Source of the DNA: Vibrio injensis
Lineage (GTDB): Bacteria > Pseudomonadota > Gammaproteobacteria > Enterobacterales > Vibrionaceae
Assembly (NCBI RefSeq): GCF_001895205.1
Contig: NZ_BDJF01000025.1
Span: forward strand, 62,001-126,000
Length of the DNA stretch: 64,000 bases
Direction of reading: 5' to 3'
A program made the translations under genes and the position numbers. Shown here one piece after another: positions 42,144-52,479 of the stretch (its first letter is position 1; each line of letters starts with the position of its first letter). A model generated the notes under the pieces. That model worked only from the letters and a program-made list of their open reading frames with translations. It searched no databases and was not told the DNA's origin.

Positions 42144-43355
42144 CTACACGAGTGTTGCGATCGCTTGCTCGAGTTTAGCCAATCCTTGTTCGATTTCTTG
42201 TTGAGTGATCAATAATGAAGGCGTCATACGGATCACGTTCGGTCCCGCCACCAACAGCATTAATCCTTGCTCTCCAGCCGCTAATAAAATGTCTCGAGAA
42301 CGGCCTTGCCACTGCTCATTGAGTGCTGCGCCAAGCAGTAAACCTTGACCACGGATTTCAGAAAACACATGGTACTTATCATTGATTTTGGTTAATCCCT
42401 CGCGAAACCAAGCTTCACGTTGCTTCACACCCGCTAAGGTTTCTGGTTGACTAACAATATCAACGACGGCCAGACCAACAGCGCACGCTAACGGGTTACC
42501 GCCATACGTTGAACCATGGGTACCGACTTTCATATGCTCGGCAAGCTTATTAGTGGTTAACATCGCACCAATCGGGAAGCCTCCACCTAATGATTTCGCC
42601 GTACTTAAGATATCTGGCGTGACACCTAAGCCTTGGTAAGCATAAAAATGCCCCGTACGCCCATTACCGGTTTGAACTTCATCAAAAATCAGTAGCGCAT
42701 TATGCTTATCACACAGTTCACGCACCGCCTGAACAAATTCTGGCGTTGGTGAAATAATACCGCCTTCACCTTGTAGAGGCTCCATCATGATCGCGCAGGT
42801 GCGATCCGATATATGCGCTTGCAAAGCATCAATATCGTTATAAGGCAGGTGAGTAATATCGCCGGGTTTCGGTCCAAAACCGTCAGAGTAAGCCGCTTGT
42901 CCACCCACGGTTACAGTGAAAAAAGTCCGACCATGGAAACCTTGTTTAAAGGCAATGATTTCCGTTTTCTCTGGACCATAAACGTCAGCCGCATAACGAC
43001 GAGCTAATTTCAGGGCCGCTTCATTAGCTTCAGCGCCAGAGTTGGCAAAAAAAACTTTGTCAGCAAAACTCAACTCAATCAATTTATTAGCAAGTTGCAA
43101 TGCCGGCTCATTGGTCATCACATTGCTCAAATGCCACAATTTATTGGCTTGTTCGGTTAAGGCATTAACCATGGCAGGATGGCAGTGCCCCAAACAACTA
43201 ACGGCGATACCACCAGCAAAATCGATGTACTCTCGCCCCTGCTGATCCCACACACGGGAGCCTTGTCCTTTTACTGGGATGAACGCCATCGGGTTATAAC
43301 AAGGCACCATTACCTCATCAAATAAACCACGTTGTATCTGTTTTTCCATTGTCAT
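42144..43355 (-). CDS. astC: Acetylornithine / succinylornithine aminotransferase
   Basis: PLP-dependent class III aminotransferase. In V. cholerae the corresponding enzyme serves both arginine synthesis (acetylornithine) and the AST pathway (succinylornithine). The ATG at 43355, with AAGGA at 7-nt spacing, gives 403 residues ([20 protein letters not shown]). Visible motifs are [31 protein letters not shown], the PLP-aspartate in [14 protein letters not shown] and the Schiff-base Lys in [13 protein letters not shown]. It is the first gene of astC-astA-astD-DUF1338. Confidence 0.94.
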   Translation of the reverse strand: MTMEKQIQRGLFDEVMVPCYNPMAFIPVKGQGSRVWDQQGREYIDFAGGIAVSCLGHCHPAMVNALTEQANKLWHLSNVMTNEPALQLANKLIELSFADKVFFANSGAEANEAALKLARRYAADVYGPEKTEIIAFKQGFHGRTFFTVTVGGQAAYSDGFGPKPGDITHLPYNDIDALQAHISDRTCAIMMEPLQGEGGIISPTPEFVQAVRELCDKHNALLIFDEVQTGNGRTGHFYAYQGLGVTPDILSTAKSLGGGFPIGAMLTTNKLAEHMKVGTHGSTYGGNPLACAVGLAVVDIVSQPETLAGVKQREAWFREGLTKINDKYHVFSEIRGQGLLLGAALNEQWQGRSRDILLAAGEQGLMLLVAGPNVIRMTPSLLITQQEIEQGLAKLEQAIATLV

Positions 43356-43731
43356 TACCCATTCCTTCTTATACCGCATGCCAAGTTGCTCAGCCATTTG
43401 GCAACAAAACCCTAATGTAAGATTTTGTATGGCATTACCACTAATACAGCATTGTATTTACAAAATATTAACCAATTCAATAGCGAAATATTCTTTTCAC
43501 GACATCAATATCAGTATACTTGATATCGCCTCTGATTATTTATGCACTAACCGTTGTCTTTTATGAAGTATTTTTTACCTTCGCATGCAAAATAGAATAG
43601 ATAACCATTGCAAGGCAAGGGATTCAATAAGAAGAGAGGCTATAAAGGCGCATAAAATTGCACATCACAATCAAGCGCCATTTAGCACAAAGAAATGTTA
43701 AGAAAAGTGATCAAGATCGGTAATGATTGGC
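43356..43731. other. Upstream region of astC, 376 bp without a gene
   Basis: The gap between the pabA stop and the astC start is AT-rich and holds no gene. A sequence TGGCGC followed by TTG at slightly wrong spacing (near 43670-43680, minus strand) recalls a sigma-54 promoter, which drives ast in enterobacteria, and TGTGA is adjacent, but neither match is convincing. No clear Arg box was found. Confidence 0.35.
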
Positions 43732-44310
43732 TTAACGATTTAAGAAATTGGCCAGTAGCTGATGCCCTTGCTCAGTTTTAATCGATTCGGGATGAAACTG
43801 CACCGCATCAATCGGTAACGTTCGGTGTTGATAACCCATAATTTCATCGACAGAACCATCGTCTAATTCCGTCCACGCCGTGAGCTCAAAACAAGCTGGT
43901 AATGAATGAGCCTCAACCACTAATGAGTGATAACGAGTAACCGTCAATGGGTTATTTAAGCCAACAAATACACTGCGTCCATTGTGCTTAATCTGTGATG
44001 TTTTGCCGTGCATGACTTGTCTGGCGCGCACCACTTGTCCACCAAACACTTGCGCAATCGCCTGATGACCAAGACATACCCCTAATATCGGTAGTTTCCC
44101 GGCAAAATGAGCGATAGCTTGAAGAGAAATCCCCGCTTCATTCGGCGTACAAGGTCCGGGAGAAATCACTAAATGGCTCGGATTAAGGGCTTCAATCCCC
44201 TTTATATCAATCTGATCATTACGTACAACGTTAACCTCTGCACCTAATTCACAAAAATATTGATATAAGTTGTAGGTAAAAGAATCGTAGTTATCGATGA
44301 GAAGCAACAT
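43732..44310 (-). CDS. pabA: Aminodeoxychorismate / anthranilate synthase glutamine amidotransferase component
   Basis: Class I glutamine amidotransferase that feeds ammonia to PabB for p-aminobenzoate, a folate precursor. The ATG at 44310 gives [19 protein letters not shown] and 192 residues; the frame is open farther upstream but that part overlaps the preceding gene and has no similarity. The catalytic triad is C79 in LGVCLGHQ with H173 and E175 in VQFHPES. It is 104 nt after the solute-binding protein gene. Confidence 0.94.
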   Translation of the reverse strand: MLLLIDNYDSFTYNLYQYFCELGAEVNVVRNDQIDIKGIEALNPSHLVISPGPCTPNEAGISLQAIAHFAGKLPILGVCLGHQAIAQVFGGQVVRARQVMHGKTSQIKHNGRSVFVGLNNPLTVTRYHSLVVEAHSLPACFELTAWTELDDGSVDEIMGYQHRTLPIDAVQFHPESIKTEQGHQLLANFLNR

Positions 44311-44413
44311 AATGTCAGCCGCGCCAGTCAGTTGAAGAAACAGAGGGCGATATTGTGCAGCACCGTTGTAGAAAGGCAAGTGCTTTACTTGAGTAGAATA
44401 AGAGTCATCGACA

Positions 44414-45190
44414 TTAAGGGTCTTGATGTTCCGCCGCATTGAACAATAAAAAACGATCAAATACAGCTTGTGCATGTCCACTTTGCTGGGCATCTAACAA
44501 ATACTGGTTAATACCATTGAGTAGGGGTAATGCCTCTGGTAAATCACGGCGAATTTGCACATGAAACTGCTTATCTCTACCCAATAAATGGGGCGTAATT
44601 GGCCGTTCAAGCTGATAAAGACCAAGCTGAATACCACCATAAATTGGCTCAATTTCACTTAAAAACCAATCACAGCGCTGCTTTTGTAACATATCTAACG
44701 CTTGTTGCACGGTGTTTACACGCAGCGATGGCTCGCGAGATAAGCCAAAGTCTTGATAGTTAAAACCGTGTACACCACACAATACACCAGAATCTTGATG
44801 ATGACTGAGGAGATTATTCGAATCAGCGAGGGTAAAATAACCGAGTTGAATACGATACAGAGTGACTGAAAAGTGGCTATACTCCGCTCTGTCATGACGA
44901 TAGCTGGCATTCCACGTCAAATCACAACGTCCATTCGCCTGAGCTAGCTCATGCTGCACTCTCGCCCACGGCATAAACAAAAGCTGATAATCAACGTTTA
45001 AGTGTTCAAGGGATTGCAATACCAATGTCGTGGCTGAGCCGGTTAGTGATTGAGCTTTTTCTTCATCGGTAGCGCCTTGCCAATAAGTAAACGGCGGCCA
45101 CACATTCATATTGCCCACACAAACCCGTAAAGGGCTCGCAGCTAACCCATTGCTGATGATCAGCAATCCACACAGTAACCACCATTTCAT
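44414..45190 (-). CDS. Periplasmic solute-binding protein, family 3 type, orphan
   Basis: A 258-residue protein. Residues 1-18 form a signal peptide ([18 protein letters not shown]). The mature part resembles amino-acid-type solute-binding proteins (SBP_bac_3): [16 protein letters not shown] at the start and [22 protein letters not shown] in the middle. No permease or ATPase gene is nearby, so it may serve a distant transporter or act as a sensor. It carries several cysteines (C24, two more in CDLTW and VLCGVHG) that could form disulfides. The ligand cannot be told. Confidence 0.75.
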   Translation of the reverse strand: MKWWLLCGLLIISNGLAASPLRVCVGNMNVWPPFTYWQGATDEEKAQSLTGSATTLVLQSLEHLNVDYQLLFMPWARVQHELAQANGRCDLTWNASYRHDRAEYSHFSVTLYRIQLGYFTLADSNNLLSHHQDSGVLCGVHGFNYQDFGLSREPSLRVNTVQQALDMLQKQRCDWFLSEIEPIYGGIQLGLYQLERPITPHLLGRDKQFHVQIRRDLPEALPLLNGINQYLLDAQQSGHAQAVFDRFLLFNAAEHQDP

Positions 45191-45262
45191 CGCGATCCCC
45201 TTACTGTACCACTCCCACTAAGTGTAGACCGGGTTGATTTATCTTGTAGTCGCCAGTAGACA

Positions 45263-45299
45263 AATAAGCCCAAAGTGAGTCATTCGCTTTGGGCTTATT
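45263..45299 (-). terminator. Terminator downstream of trpS
   Basis: A perfect 13-bp stem AATAAGCCCAAAG / CTTTGGGCTTATT, 26 nt after the trpS stop, followed on the minus strand by TTGTC. The U tract is short, so efficiency is uncertain. Confidence 0.65.
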
Positions 45300-45324
45300 C
45301 AGTGTCGTAGAATCAAGGAACAGC

Positions 45325-46341
45325 TTATGGACGAGGCACAAATCCAACCGCTTGCTGAACATTTTTCAATGTCAGTGCAGCGCGAGCGGAGGCTTTTTCA
45401 GCTCCAGCTTTCATTACCGCATCGAGATAGTTTCTATCATCGCGAATACGATGGTACTCCGCTTGTACCGGAGCAAGCATCGCGACCAATGCCTCACCGA
45501 CGTCCTTTTTAAAAGGACCGTACATTTCAACGCCTTGATATTGTGCTTCAATCTCAGCAAAGGTTTTGCCTGTGGCCGCTGAATATAGGCTCATTAAATT
45601 CGAGATACCAGCTTTTTGCTCAGTATCAAAGGCAATACGCGGTGGCGTTTCGGTATCCGTTTGCGCTTTATTGATCTTCTTGATAATCGACTTGGGATCT
45701 TCTAATAAGGTAATCACATTTTTACGATTATCGTCCGATTTTGACATTTTCTTGGTCGCATCTTGCAGGCTCATGACTCGTGCATTCACTTGCGGAATGT
45801 ACGGTTCAGGAATGGTGAAGATCGGTTGTTCCGGACTGTAAATATTGTTAAAACGTGTCGCGATATCACGAGCAAGTTCGAGATGCTGTTTTTGATCGCT
45901 GCCTACGGGAACTTGATGCGCGCCATAGAGCAAGATATCGGCCGCCATCAATACTGGATAACCAAATAACCCAGCATTAACATCGTTAGCATAACGAGCC
46001 GATTTATCTTTAAACTGAGTCATGCGACTGAGTTCACCCATTTGGGTATAACAATTAAGAATCCAGCCAAGTTGAGTATGTTCAGGCACATGAGATTGAA
46101 CAAACAGGGTGCTTTTTTGTGGATCGACACCAACGGCAAGGCAAATAGACAACGCATCGAGTGTTGCTTCATATAGCGCCTTTGGATCTTGACGTACGGT
46201 AATCGCATGTAAATCAACCACACAGTACTGACAATCATAATCATCTTGCATCTGTTGCCATTGACGCAGAGCACCCAAATAGTTACCAATGCTGAGTTCA
46301 CCAGATGGTTGAACGCCACTCAATACGATGGGTTTGCTCAT
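45325..46341 (-). CDS. trpS: Tryptophanyl-tRNA synthetase
   Basis: Class I synthetase that charges tRNA-Trp. With the ATG at 46341 ([20 protein letters not shown]) it has 338 residues; AAGGAAA lies upstream, and the longer frame beginning at 46392 runs through a repeat element and was rejected. The HIGH-like motif is [10 protein letters not shown] at 12-21 and the KMSKS loop is KKMSKSDDN near 195. It is the last gene of the dam-rpe-gph-trpS order, separated from gph by an intergenic repeat. Confidence 0.96.
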   Translation of the reverse strand: MSKPIVLSGVQPSGELSIGNYLGALRQWQQMQDDYDCQYCVVDLHAITVRQDPKALYEATLDALSICLAVGVDPQKSTLFVQSHVPEHTQLGWILNCYTQMGELSRMTQFKDKSARYANDVNAGLFGYPVLMAADILLYGAHQVPVGSDQKQHLELARDIATRFNNIYSPEQPIFTIPEPYIPQVNARVMSLQDATKKMSKSDDNRKNVITLLEDPKSIIKKINKAQTDTETPPRIAFDTEQKAGISNLMSLYSAATGKTFAEIEAQYQGVEMYGPFKKDVGEALVAMLAPVQAEYHRIRDDRNYLDAVMKAGAEKASARAALTLKNVQQAVGFVPRP

Positions 46342-46378
46342 GAATATAATTTCCTTGTGATTCAAAATAAGGGAAGGC

Positions 46379-46501
46379 GATACCCACACCACTGAGCATA
46401 GCTAGTCGGTGGCAAATCAATCCCATGAGCATAGATAAGTTCTATGCTTGGGGTGAACAAACATCGCCAACACCGCAGTAGCTTCAAGTAGGATGGATAT
46501 G
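46379..46501. repeat. Palindromic intergenic repeat, copy 2
   Basis: A roughly 123-bp element from GATACCCACACC to CTTCAAGTAGGATGGATATG. Its centre contains AGCATAGA-N5-TCTATGCT, a perfect 8-bp stem, and shares CCCATGAGCATAGA and the tail GTAGCTTCAAGTAGG-like end with copy 1 at 5562-5675. It fills most of the gap between gph and trpS. Confidence 0.7.
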
Positions 46502-46591
46502 AAACCAATAAAAAACTGCGCTTACAGTGAATAGGCGCAGTTTAGCAGTGTACTCATTGATGAGTATTTTACCAGAGGCAAGTGATAATTT

Positions 46592-47272
46592 TTACGCGCA
46601 AACCATAACAACATCGAGGAGTTGAACGATATCATCCGCCACTACATCAGGCTTGGCATTGGCGATTGGCTCACCGTGGTTATAACCATAGGTTAAGCCA
46701 AATGAAGCACAACCCACATTTTGGGCGGCTAAAATGTCGTTTTTCGAATCACCGACCATCAGCATTTGCTCAGCTTTTAATTGGTGCTTTTCAAGCAACC
46801 AATGAAGCGCCATGGGATCGGGTTTTTTATGGCTAAAGGTATCGCCACCAATCACGTCACTAAATAGCTCAGCTAAACCGTGTTGAGCAAGAACATCAGG
46901 CACAAATTTACTCGGCTTATTGGTCACCAACGCTAAAATAAACCCCGCGCGATGCAGTTCTGCCAAGGTATGCTTTACATTCGGATAGAGGTGGCTCAAT
47001 TGGTGGCCGGTTTGCGCATAATACTCATCAAATAACAAACGCGCTTGCTGGCGAGTATCATCATTCAACTTGGGATCGATATTGAGACTTTGACTTAAAC
47101 AGCGACCGATTAACACATCGGCACCATTACCAACATAGTCACGTACCTGAGATTCCGTTACTCCAGGATAGCCCAAAGCGCGCACCGCTTGATCAGCTGC
47201 AACAGCAAGATCCGGCACACTATCAAGCAGTGTGCCATCGAGATCAAACGCGATTAATTTTATTGATTGCAA
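46592..47272 (-). CDS. gph: Phosphoglycolate phosphatase
   Basis: HAD-superfamily phosphatase that removes 2-phosphoglycolate formed in DNA repair. It has 226 residues: motif I FDLDGTLLD with D10 and D12, motif II VTNKP near residue 118, motif III KKPDPMAL and motif IV VGDSKNDILAA near 175. It is between rpe and trpS. Confidence 0.95.
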   Translation of the reverse strand: MQSIKLIAFDLDGTLLDSVPDLAVAADQAVRALGYPGVTESQVRDYVGNGADVLIGRCLSQSLNIDPKLNDDTRQQARLLFDEYYAQTGHQLSHLYPNVKHTLAELHRAGFILALVTNKPSKFVPDVLAQHGLAELFSDVIGGDTFSHKKPDPMALHWLLEKHQLKAEQMLMVGDSKNDILAAQNVGCASFGLTYGYNHGEPIANAKPDVVADDIVQLLDVVMVCA

Positions 47273-47368
47273 AACTCTGTCCTATTTGTGCTCTCCCTAC
47301 CGACGAATCAAAGTCGCTCGCCGATTAACGTCATCGGCGCTCAGCGGTAAGGAATAATAAATATTTTG

Positions 47369-48049
47369 TTATTTACGGTATTCAACGCCAGCTAGTTCAC
47401 TGCGCATAGCATCAATCACCGCTTTATAGTCTGGCTCACCAAAAATAGCTGAACCGGCAACAAACATATCCGCGCCAGCTTGAGCGATTTCACGGATATT
47501 CTCGACTTTCACACCACCGTCTATTTCCAAACGAATAGAGCGACCGCTTTGCGTAATACGCTCACGCACCGCACGTAGCTTATCTAACGTGTGCGGAATA
47601 AAAGATTGACCACCAAACCCTGGATTGACCGACATTAGGAGAATCAAATCAACTTTATCCATAATGTAATCAAGATGACTGAGTGGTGTGGCGGGATTCA
47701 ATACCACCCCAGCCTGACAACCATGCTCTTTGATCAGTTGTAAGGTGCGATCGACATGCTTCGAGGCTTCCACATGGAAGGTGATCATCGACGCACCTGC
47801 ATTAGCAAAGTCAGGAATAATTCGATCAACCGGCTCAACCATAAGATGTACATCGATTGGTGCGGTAATACCATAGTCACGTAGCGCTTTACAAATCGGC
47901 GCACCAAAGGTCAGATTGGGTACGTAATGATTATCCATCACATCAAAGTGAATCACATCCGCTCCAGCGGCAAGCACTTTATCAACATCGTCGCCAAGAC
48001 GCGCAAAATCTGCAGAGAGAATGGACGGAGCAATAAGAAAATCTTTCAT
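47369..48049 (-). CDS. rpe: Ribulose-phosphate 3-epimerase
   Basis: Interconverts ribulose 5-phosphate and xylulose 5-phosphate in the pentose phosphate pathway. It has 226 residues in a beta/alpha barrel. Metal and catalytic residues lie in [33 protein letters not shown], and [11 protein letters not shown]. It is between dam and gph. Confidence 0.97.
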   Translation of the reverse strand: MKDFLIAPSILSADFARLGDDVDKVLAAGADVIHFDVMDNHYVPNLTFGAPICKALRDYGITAPIDVHLMVEPVDRIIPDFANAGASMITFHVEASKHVDRTLQLIKEHGCQAGVVLNPATPLSHLDYIMDKVDLILLMSVNPGFGGQSFIPHTLDKLRAVRERITQSGRSIRLEIDGGVKVENIREIAQAGADMFVAGSAIFGEPDYKAVIDAMRSELAGVEYRK

Positions 48050-48161
48050 ACCTGACCTCTTCGGTGATAGAACATAGCAAACAAAATATGCTGAGCATTC
48101 TAACCTAGGGGTGACAAAGATCCTAACCGGAAGCGATATTCACTCCCTCAGAGAGTGAGCA

Positions 48162-48989
48162 TTACCTCATTGACTCTGGTGTAAACAAGGCTAATAACTC
48201 ATCGACTTTATTCCGCCCAGCGCCATTACGGCTGATCGTGCGCTTAACTTTAACCACATTCAGTTGCGCACCATGGTAAAGGCGACGAGTTAAAATCGTA
48301 TCGTGATTGGAAATAAGGACCGGAATACCCCGCTCTTGGGCGGTTTTCTCAGCCAAATCGGCTAAAGCGGCTTGGTCATCAAGGCTAAATCCATTCCCCG
48401 CATAAGCCGTAAAATTCGCGGTATTCGACAACGGCGCATAAGGAGGATCACAGTAAATAGCACTCGATGCCATGGCTTGATGGAAAGTTTGTTGGTAACT
48501 CGCGCAAATAAACGTGGCACGCTGCGCTTTCTGCGCAAAAAACTCCAGTTCGGCTTCAGGGAAATAGGGTTTTTTGTACGAGCCAAACGGGACGTTGAAC
48601 CCACCTTTTTTGTTATAACGGCATAAGCCATTAAAGCCAAAACGATTCATATACAAAAAAGCCAGCGAGCGATACATCACGTCATCGCAGTCATTAAACT
48701 GCTTACGTACGTCTAAATAAGCTTCTTTACGATTATTTTCCGGTGTAAACCAGCGTTTAGCTTCGCGAATATACTCTTGCGGCTGATGCTTTAATAAATT
48801 GTATAAATTGATTAAATCCGGATTAATATCCGCCAATAAATAATGGTCAAAATCGCTATTGAGGAAAATCGAACCAGCACCGACAAAAGGCTCAACCAAC
48901 TGACTTGCAGGTGGCAGATGGCGTTGAATCTCTTCGACTAGGCCAAATTTTCCCCCAGCCCATTTCAAAAAGGCACGCTGCTTTTTCAT
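48162..48989 (-). CDS. dam: DNA adenine methyltransferase Dam
   Basis: Methylates adenine in GATC, which in vibrios controls mismatch repair strand choice and is essential for chromosome 2 replication. It has 275 residues; the AdoMet motif is EPFVGAGS at 33-40 and the catalytic motif DPPY is at 181-184. N-terminal KQRAFLKWAGGK is typical. It is 69 nt after damX. Confidence 0.96.
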   Translation of the reverse strand: MKKQRAFLKWAGGKFGLVEEIQRHLPPASQLVEPFVGAGSIFLNSDFDHYLLADINPDLINLYNLLKHQPQEYIREAKRWFTPENNRKEAYLDVRKQFNDCDDVMYRSLAFLYMNRFGFNGLCRYNKKGGFNVPFGSYKKPYFPEAELEFFAQKAQRATFICASYQQTFHQAMASSAIYCDPPYAPLSNTANFTAYAGNGFSLDDQAALADLAEKTAQERGIPVLISNHDTILTRRLYHGAQLNVVKVKRTISRNGAGRNKVDELLALFTPESMR

Positions 48990-49058
48990 CTACTGCTCTA
49001 ATCAATCACCAAAAAATAAGGGTGCGGAATGTAACATATTTTCCACCGAATCTCAGCG

Positions 49059-50510
49059 TTATTTCGCACGTTGAATTTCACGCTGAACTTGGCTCAGTGA
49101 TTTTGCCCAAGGGCCGAGCGCTTGTACCGCTGGCGGTAAAGTAGCCACCGCGTCACGAGCTAACTGGATGGTTGGATAGTTATCATAAGTAACGATATAC
49201 CAATCCACCTCATCACGAACTGTCGGATAGACGTATAGCGTTTCTGTCAGAGAGTAACGATCCATGAAATTTTGTACTTCTTGCAAAGAATTTACCGCCG
49301 CTAATTGCAGGGTATAACTACGGGGTGACATCGCCATTAACTCTTCTCTGGCAAAGGAGAAACGAATAGGCCCCGATGATGGCAAAGAGCCATCCGTTAT
49401 GGGTGAATCATTATGAGTCGTTGGAGTAGTCGAAGATCGATTCTCAGTAGCATCGATGGCCCCTGAACGCCCATCCAGTAGCGCATCAACCACATCCGAG
49501 GTGATCACTACGCGCTGCTGAGCACTATCAGCGATACCGACCCCATCTAAACTCTCAACCACTTTGGGAGGTAAAGCAATGGCGTCATCAGCCATCGCAT
49601 TGGATGTGTTCGGTTGTGAAGGCGTCACAGCGACATTTTGATAAGCACGAGCATTGTCTTGTTGAGAAGGCAACGTTGGAATGACCGTTTGTTCAGCGTG
49701 TTGAGTCAATAAAGGTAAAGCCTCGTTAGGGGCAGGTTGAGACCACAACCACCAATAACCGCCTCCAATAAACAACATCAATAACAGCACCAGCAAGCCA
49801 ATATTCAACGGTGAACCAATAATCGAGCGGATAATAATGCGTTTCTCACGCTTTTGATCAACTAACGCCATGATCTCTCCCGGAAGATAATTCACTTTTT
49901 TATATGCGATGCGAGCTTGACGCTCAAGGGCAGGATCAACATAACGCATCACTCGCTGCTCAAATAATCGATCCGCTTCATACTCTGATAATGGCTCGAT
50001 TTCGAGTTCAATCGGCTTATGCTCTTGACCATAAGTTAAGCGCGTTAATAACGCATCAAGCCGATTCGCTTGAGCAAATAATACGACATTAATGGTCCAA
50101 CGAGGATTAGTCTGGGCTTCAAGTACCCACATCCACAATTCGGAGAGTAACGTATCAGACAGGAGATGAGCATCATCAATCACCACAACAATATCACATG
50201 TCATGCGCTCATCAATTAAACGCGAAAAACTATCGAGCAGCGCATCTTTAGCATTAAAGAGCGGCTCTGACAAAACTTGACTGAGAATGGTGGTTCGATG
50301 CTGCTCATCACTTTGATTAGGATGACATAAGAGTAAAGATTGATTTTTATCGGCCGCCCAGTACTCAAGGTAACGTTGGGCTAACCAAGATTTTCCCGCA
50401 CCTAGACCGCCAAACACACTTACTAGATTGGAACCAAAACGCGTTAATAACTGTAGTCGCTCCAACAGTTCTGTTTGCGAATCTAACTCTAGTTCATGTT
50501 CCACACTCAT
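49059..50510 (-). CDS. damX: DamX-like cell division protein with AAA ATPase and SPOR domains
   Basis: A 483-residue protein in the position of damX. Residues 1-220 form an AAA-type ATPase: Walker A GGLGAGKS at 34-41 and Walker B VVVIDDAHLLSD near 95-105. A membrane segment (LNIGLLVLLLMLFIGGGYWW) near 230-250 is followed by a Ser/Thr/Pro-rich linker and a C-terminal SPOR domain (about 400-475; YTLQLAAVNSLQEVQNFMDR), which binds denuded glycan at the division septum. The ATPase domain faces the cytoplasm and the SPOR domain the periplasm. The ATG at 50510 has AGGA upstream; a TTG one codon earlier is less likely. Confidence 0.9.
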   Translation of the reverse strand: MSVEHELELDSQTELLERLQLLTRFGSNLVSVFGGLGAGKSWLAQRYLEYWAADKNQSLLLCHPNQSDEQHRTTILSQVLSEPLFNAKDALLDSFSRLIDERMTCDIVVVIDDAHLLSDTLLSELWMWVLEAQTNPRWTINVVLFAQANRLDALLTRLTYGQEHKPIELEIEPLSEYEADRLFEQRVMRYVDPALERQARIAYKKVNYLPGEIMALVDQKREKRIIIRSIIGSPLNIGLLVLLLMLFIGGGYWWLWSQPAPNEALPLLTQHAEQTVIPTLPSQQDNARAYQNVAVTPSQPNTSNAMADDAIALPPKVVESLDGVGIADSAQQRVVITSDVVDALLDGRSGAIDATENRSSTTPTTHNDSPITDGSLPSSGPIRFSFAREELMAMSPRSYTLQLAAVNSLQEVQNFMDRYSLTETLYVYPTVRDEVDWYIVTYDNYPTIQLARDAVATLPPAVQALGPWAKSLSQVQREIQRAK

Positions 50511-50542
50511 CAACGATCCTAATGGTTTAATGGCTAATACTG

Positions 50543-50660
50543 ATACCCAAACTGACCAAGGAAACGGTACAGCGGTCAGACGTTCACTCTAATCGAGATT
50601 GAAAAACTATCAATGAGAGCATCTCACCCACGCCGCTGTAGCGCTAAATAGGCAGAATAT
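50543..50660. repeat. Degenerate palindromic repeat, possible copy 3
   Basis: The damX-aroB gap starts GATACCCAAAC and contains CGTTCACTCTAATC and a tail CCGCTGTAGCGC-like end that recall the two clearer repeats at 5562 and 46379, read in the opposite sense. The similarity is weak and could be partly chance. Confidence 0.3.
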
Positions 50661-51746
50661 CTATAGGTTACGACAATCGTCTATCGCTTGCTTAATCACC
50701 GTTTGCGAAACACCTTTTACCACTTCAGACGTCCCGATACCGGTAGGCAACACTAAACGTAACTCACCCGCCAAAACCTTTTTATCACGCATCATATGTT
50801 TGATGAAATCGTCAAAACTCATACTACTCGGCGTATGTACAGGTAAGCGCGCTTTTTTCAGTATGGCATGAATACGCTGTTGCTGCTGCTCGGTGATCAA
50901 ACCTTGCAACTTAGCCGTTACCGCGGCCATCATTGTACCTGCCGCTACCGCTTCACCATGCAACCAGCAGCCATAACCTAACTCAGCTTCAATGGCATGA
51001 CCAAAAGTATGGCCTAAATTTAATAATGCGCGAATGCCTGACTCTTTCTCATCTTTAGCTACGACCTCTGCCTTAATTTGGCAACAACGAGCAATCGCAT
51101 AAGACAATGCCGATGACTCTAAGGCATACAAATCATCGAGATGGTTTTCAAGCCACACAAAGAAATCATGATCGTAAATGATGCCATATTTGATCACTTC
51201 AGCCATGCCAGCAGCAAACTCACGCGCTGGCAGTGTCGCGAGACAGTCGGTATCAATAATTACCGCTTGAGGCTGGTAGAATGCCCCAATCATATTTTTA
51301 CCCAACGGATGATTCACCGCCGTTTTGCCACCAACCGATGAGTCTACTTGGGCTAATAATGTGGTTGGAATTTGAATAAAATCCACGCCACGCTGATAAC
51401 ACGCAGACGCAAACCCGACAAGATCGCCAATCACCCCACCACCAAGCGCAACAATCACCACATCGCGGCTGTAATTGTGCTCAAGTAGGTAACTCATGAC
51501 AGTATTGAAGGTATCGAGATTTTTGTACTGTTCGCCGTCCGGAAGTTCCAGTAGAGCCGATGAACAGCCGATTTGCTCTAGAACGGCAAGTAATCGCTCA
51601 GCATAAAGTGGCGCAACCGTATGATTGGTGATCACCACCACTTTTTGCTGGGCGGAAAGAGGAAGAAGGGCCGGATTATTTAATAATCCGGCACCGATTG
51701 AAATGGGGTAGCTACGCTCACCTAGGCTGACCGTAATCCGTTCCAT
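50661..51746 (-). CDS. aroB: 3-dehydroquinate synthase
   Basis: Second step of the shikimate pathway, converting DAHP to 3-dehydroquinate using NAD and a metal. The ATG at 51746 ([20 protein letters not shown]), with GGAG upstream, gives 361 residues; a GTG three codons earlier overlaps the ribosome site. The NAD loop [13 protein letters not shown] and the metal ligands in [12 protein letters not shown] and [10 protein letters not shown] are present. It follows aroK by 28 nt. Confidence 0.96.
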   Translation of the reverse strand: MERITVSLGERSYPISIGAGLLNNPALLPLSAQQKVVVITNHTVAPLYAERLLAVLEQIGCSSALLELPDGEQYKNLDTFNTVMSYLLEHNYSRDVVIVALGGGVIGDLVGFASACYQRGVDFIQIPTTLLAQVDSSVGGKTAVNHPLGKNMIGAFYQPQAVIIDTDCLATLPAREFAAGMAEVIKYGIIYDHDFFVWLENHLDDLYALESSALSYAIARCCQIKAEVVAKDEKESGIRALLNLGHTFGHAIEAELGYGCWLHGEAVAAGTMMAAVTAKLQGLITEQQQQRIHAILKKARLPVHTPSSMSFDDFIKHMMRDKKVLAGELRLVLPTGIGTSEVVKGVSQTVIKQAIDDCRNL

Positions 51747-51774
51747 GGTTTGCACTCCAAAATAAAAGAACTGG

Positions 51775-52293
51775 TTAGTGTTCTTCTAGCATTTTTACGA
51801 TCTGGTTGGCTACCACTTTTGCACTTTGATCGTCGGTACGTACTGTGATATCCGCAATTTCTTCATACAGAGGATTACGCTCATCAGCAAGTGCTTCTAA
51901 CACTTCTCGAGGATGATCCGTCTGTAGTAAAGGGCGTTTCTTGTCACGGTTAGTACGTGCTAATTGTTTTTCAATAGTGGTTTCTAAGTAGACAACCACG
52001 CCTCGAGCAGAAAGGCGGTTACGGTTTTCTTTGCTGATCACTGAGCCACCACCAGTGGCGAGAACAATACCTTGTTGCTCAGTAAGATCATTGATCACCG
52101 CTTCCTCGCGTTTGCGGAAGCCTTCTTCACCTTCAACGTCAAATACCCATGCGATATCTGCGCCAGTGCGCTCTTCAATGACAGTATCGGAATCAACAAA
52201 CTCCATATGAAGTTGTTGAGCCAAGTGTCTACCAATTGTACTTTTGCCAGCGCCCATCGGGCCAACAAGAAAAATATTGCGTTTTTCGGCCAT
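51775..52293 (-). CDS. aroK: Shikimate kinase
   Basis: Phosphorylates shikimate at the 3-hydroxyl. It has 172 residues with Walker [10 protein letters not shown] at 11-19, the shikimate-binding [16 protein letters not shown] and the GGGSV loop near 80. The aroK-aroB-damX-dam order is conserved in gamma-proteobacteria, and pilMNOPQ lies just upstream, also conserved. Confidence 0.97.
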   Translation of the reverse strand: MAEKRNIFLVGPMGAGKSTIGRHLAQQLHMEFVDSDTVIEERTGADIAWVFDVEGEEGFRKREEAVINDLTEQQGIVLATGGGSVISKENRNRLSARGVVVYLETTIEKQLARTNRDKKRPLLQTDHPREVLEALADERNPLYEEIADITVRTDDQSAKVVANQIVKMLEEH

Positions 52294-52372
52294 GTTTAGC
52301 AGTAATTTACAACGTTAATTCAATGACATCGCCACAAGATTCGTCAGACAGCGGTCGACGATAGGAATGCTT

Positions 52373-52435
52373 GTGGCACCTATTCCTCACAGATAATTCG
52401 TGATAAGACCCGAAATTATCTAGATAAGGTGCCAC
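52373..52435. repeat. Long stem-loop between pilQ and aroK
   Basis: Outer arms GTGGCACCT (52373-52381) and AGGTGCCAC (52427-52435) are a perfect 9-bp inverted repeat. Inside them AGATAATT (52391-52398) pairs with AATTATCT (52414-52421). The 63-bp structure lies 45 nt after the pilQ stop and 80 nt before aroK. It has no U tract, so it does not look like a simple terminator; it might be a processing or regulatory hairpin. Confidence 0.6.
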
Positions 52436-52479
52436 TAATGCAACTTTAATTTTGCTTTAGCGGAAATAATCACACTAAG

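Noticed and set aside
43660..43690. Sigma-54-like and CRP-like sequences ahead of astC
   Set aside because: TGGCGC lacks a TTGC at the required spacing and TGTGA has no matching right half-site.
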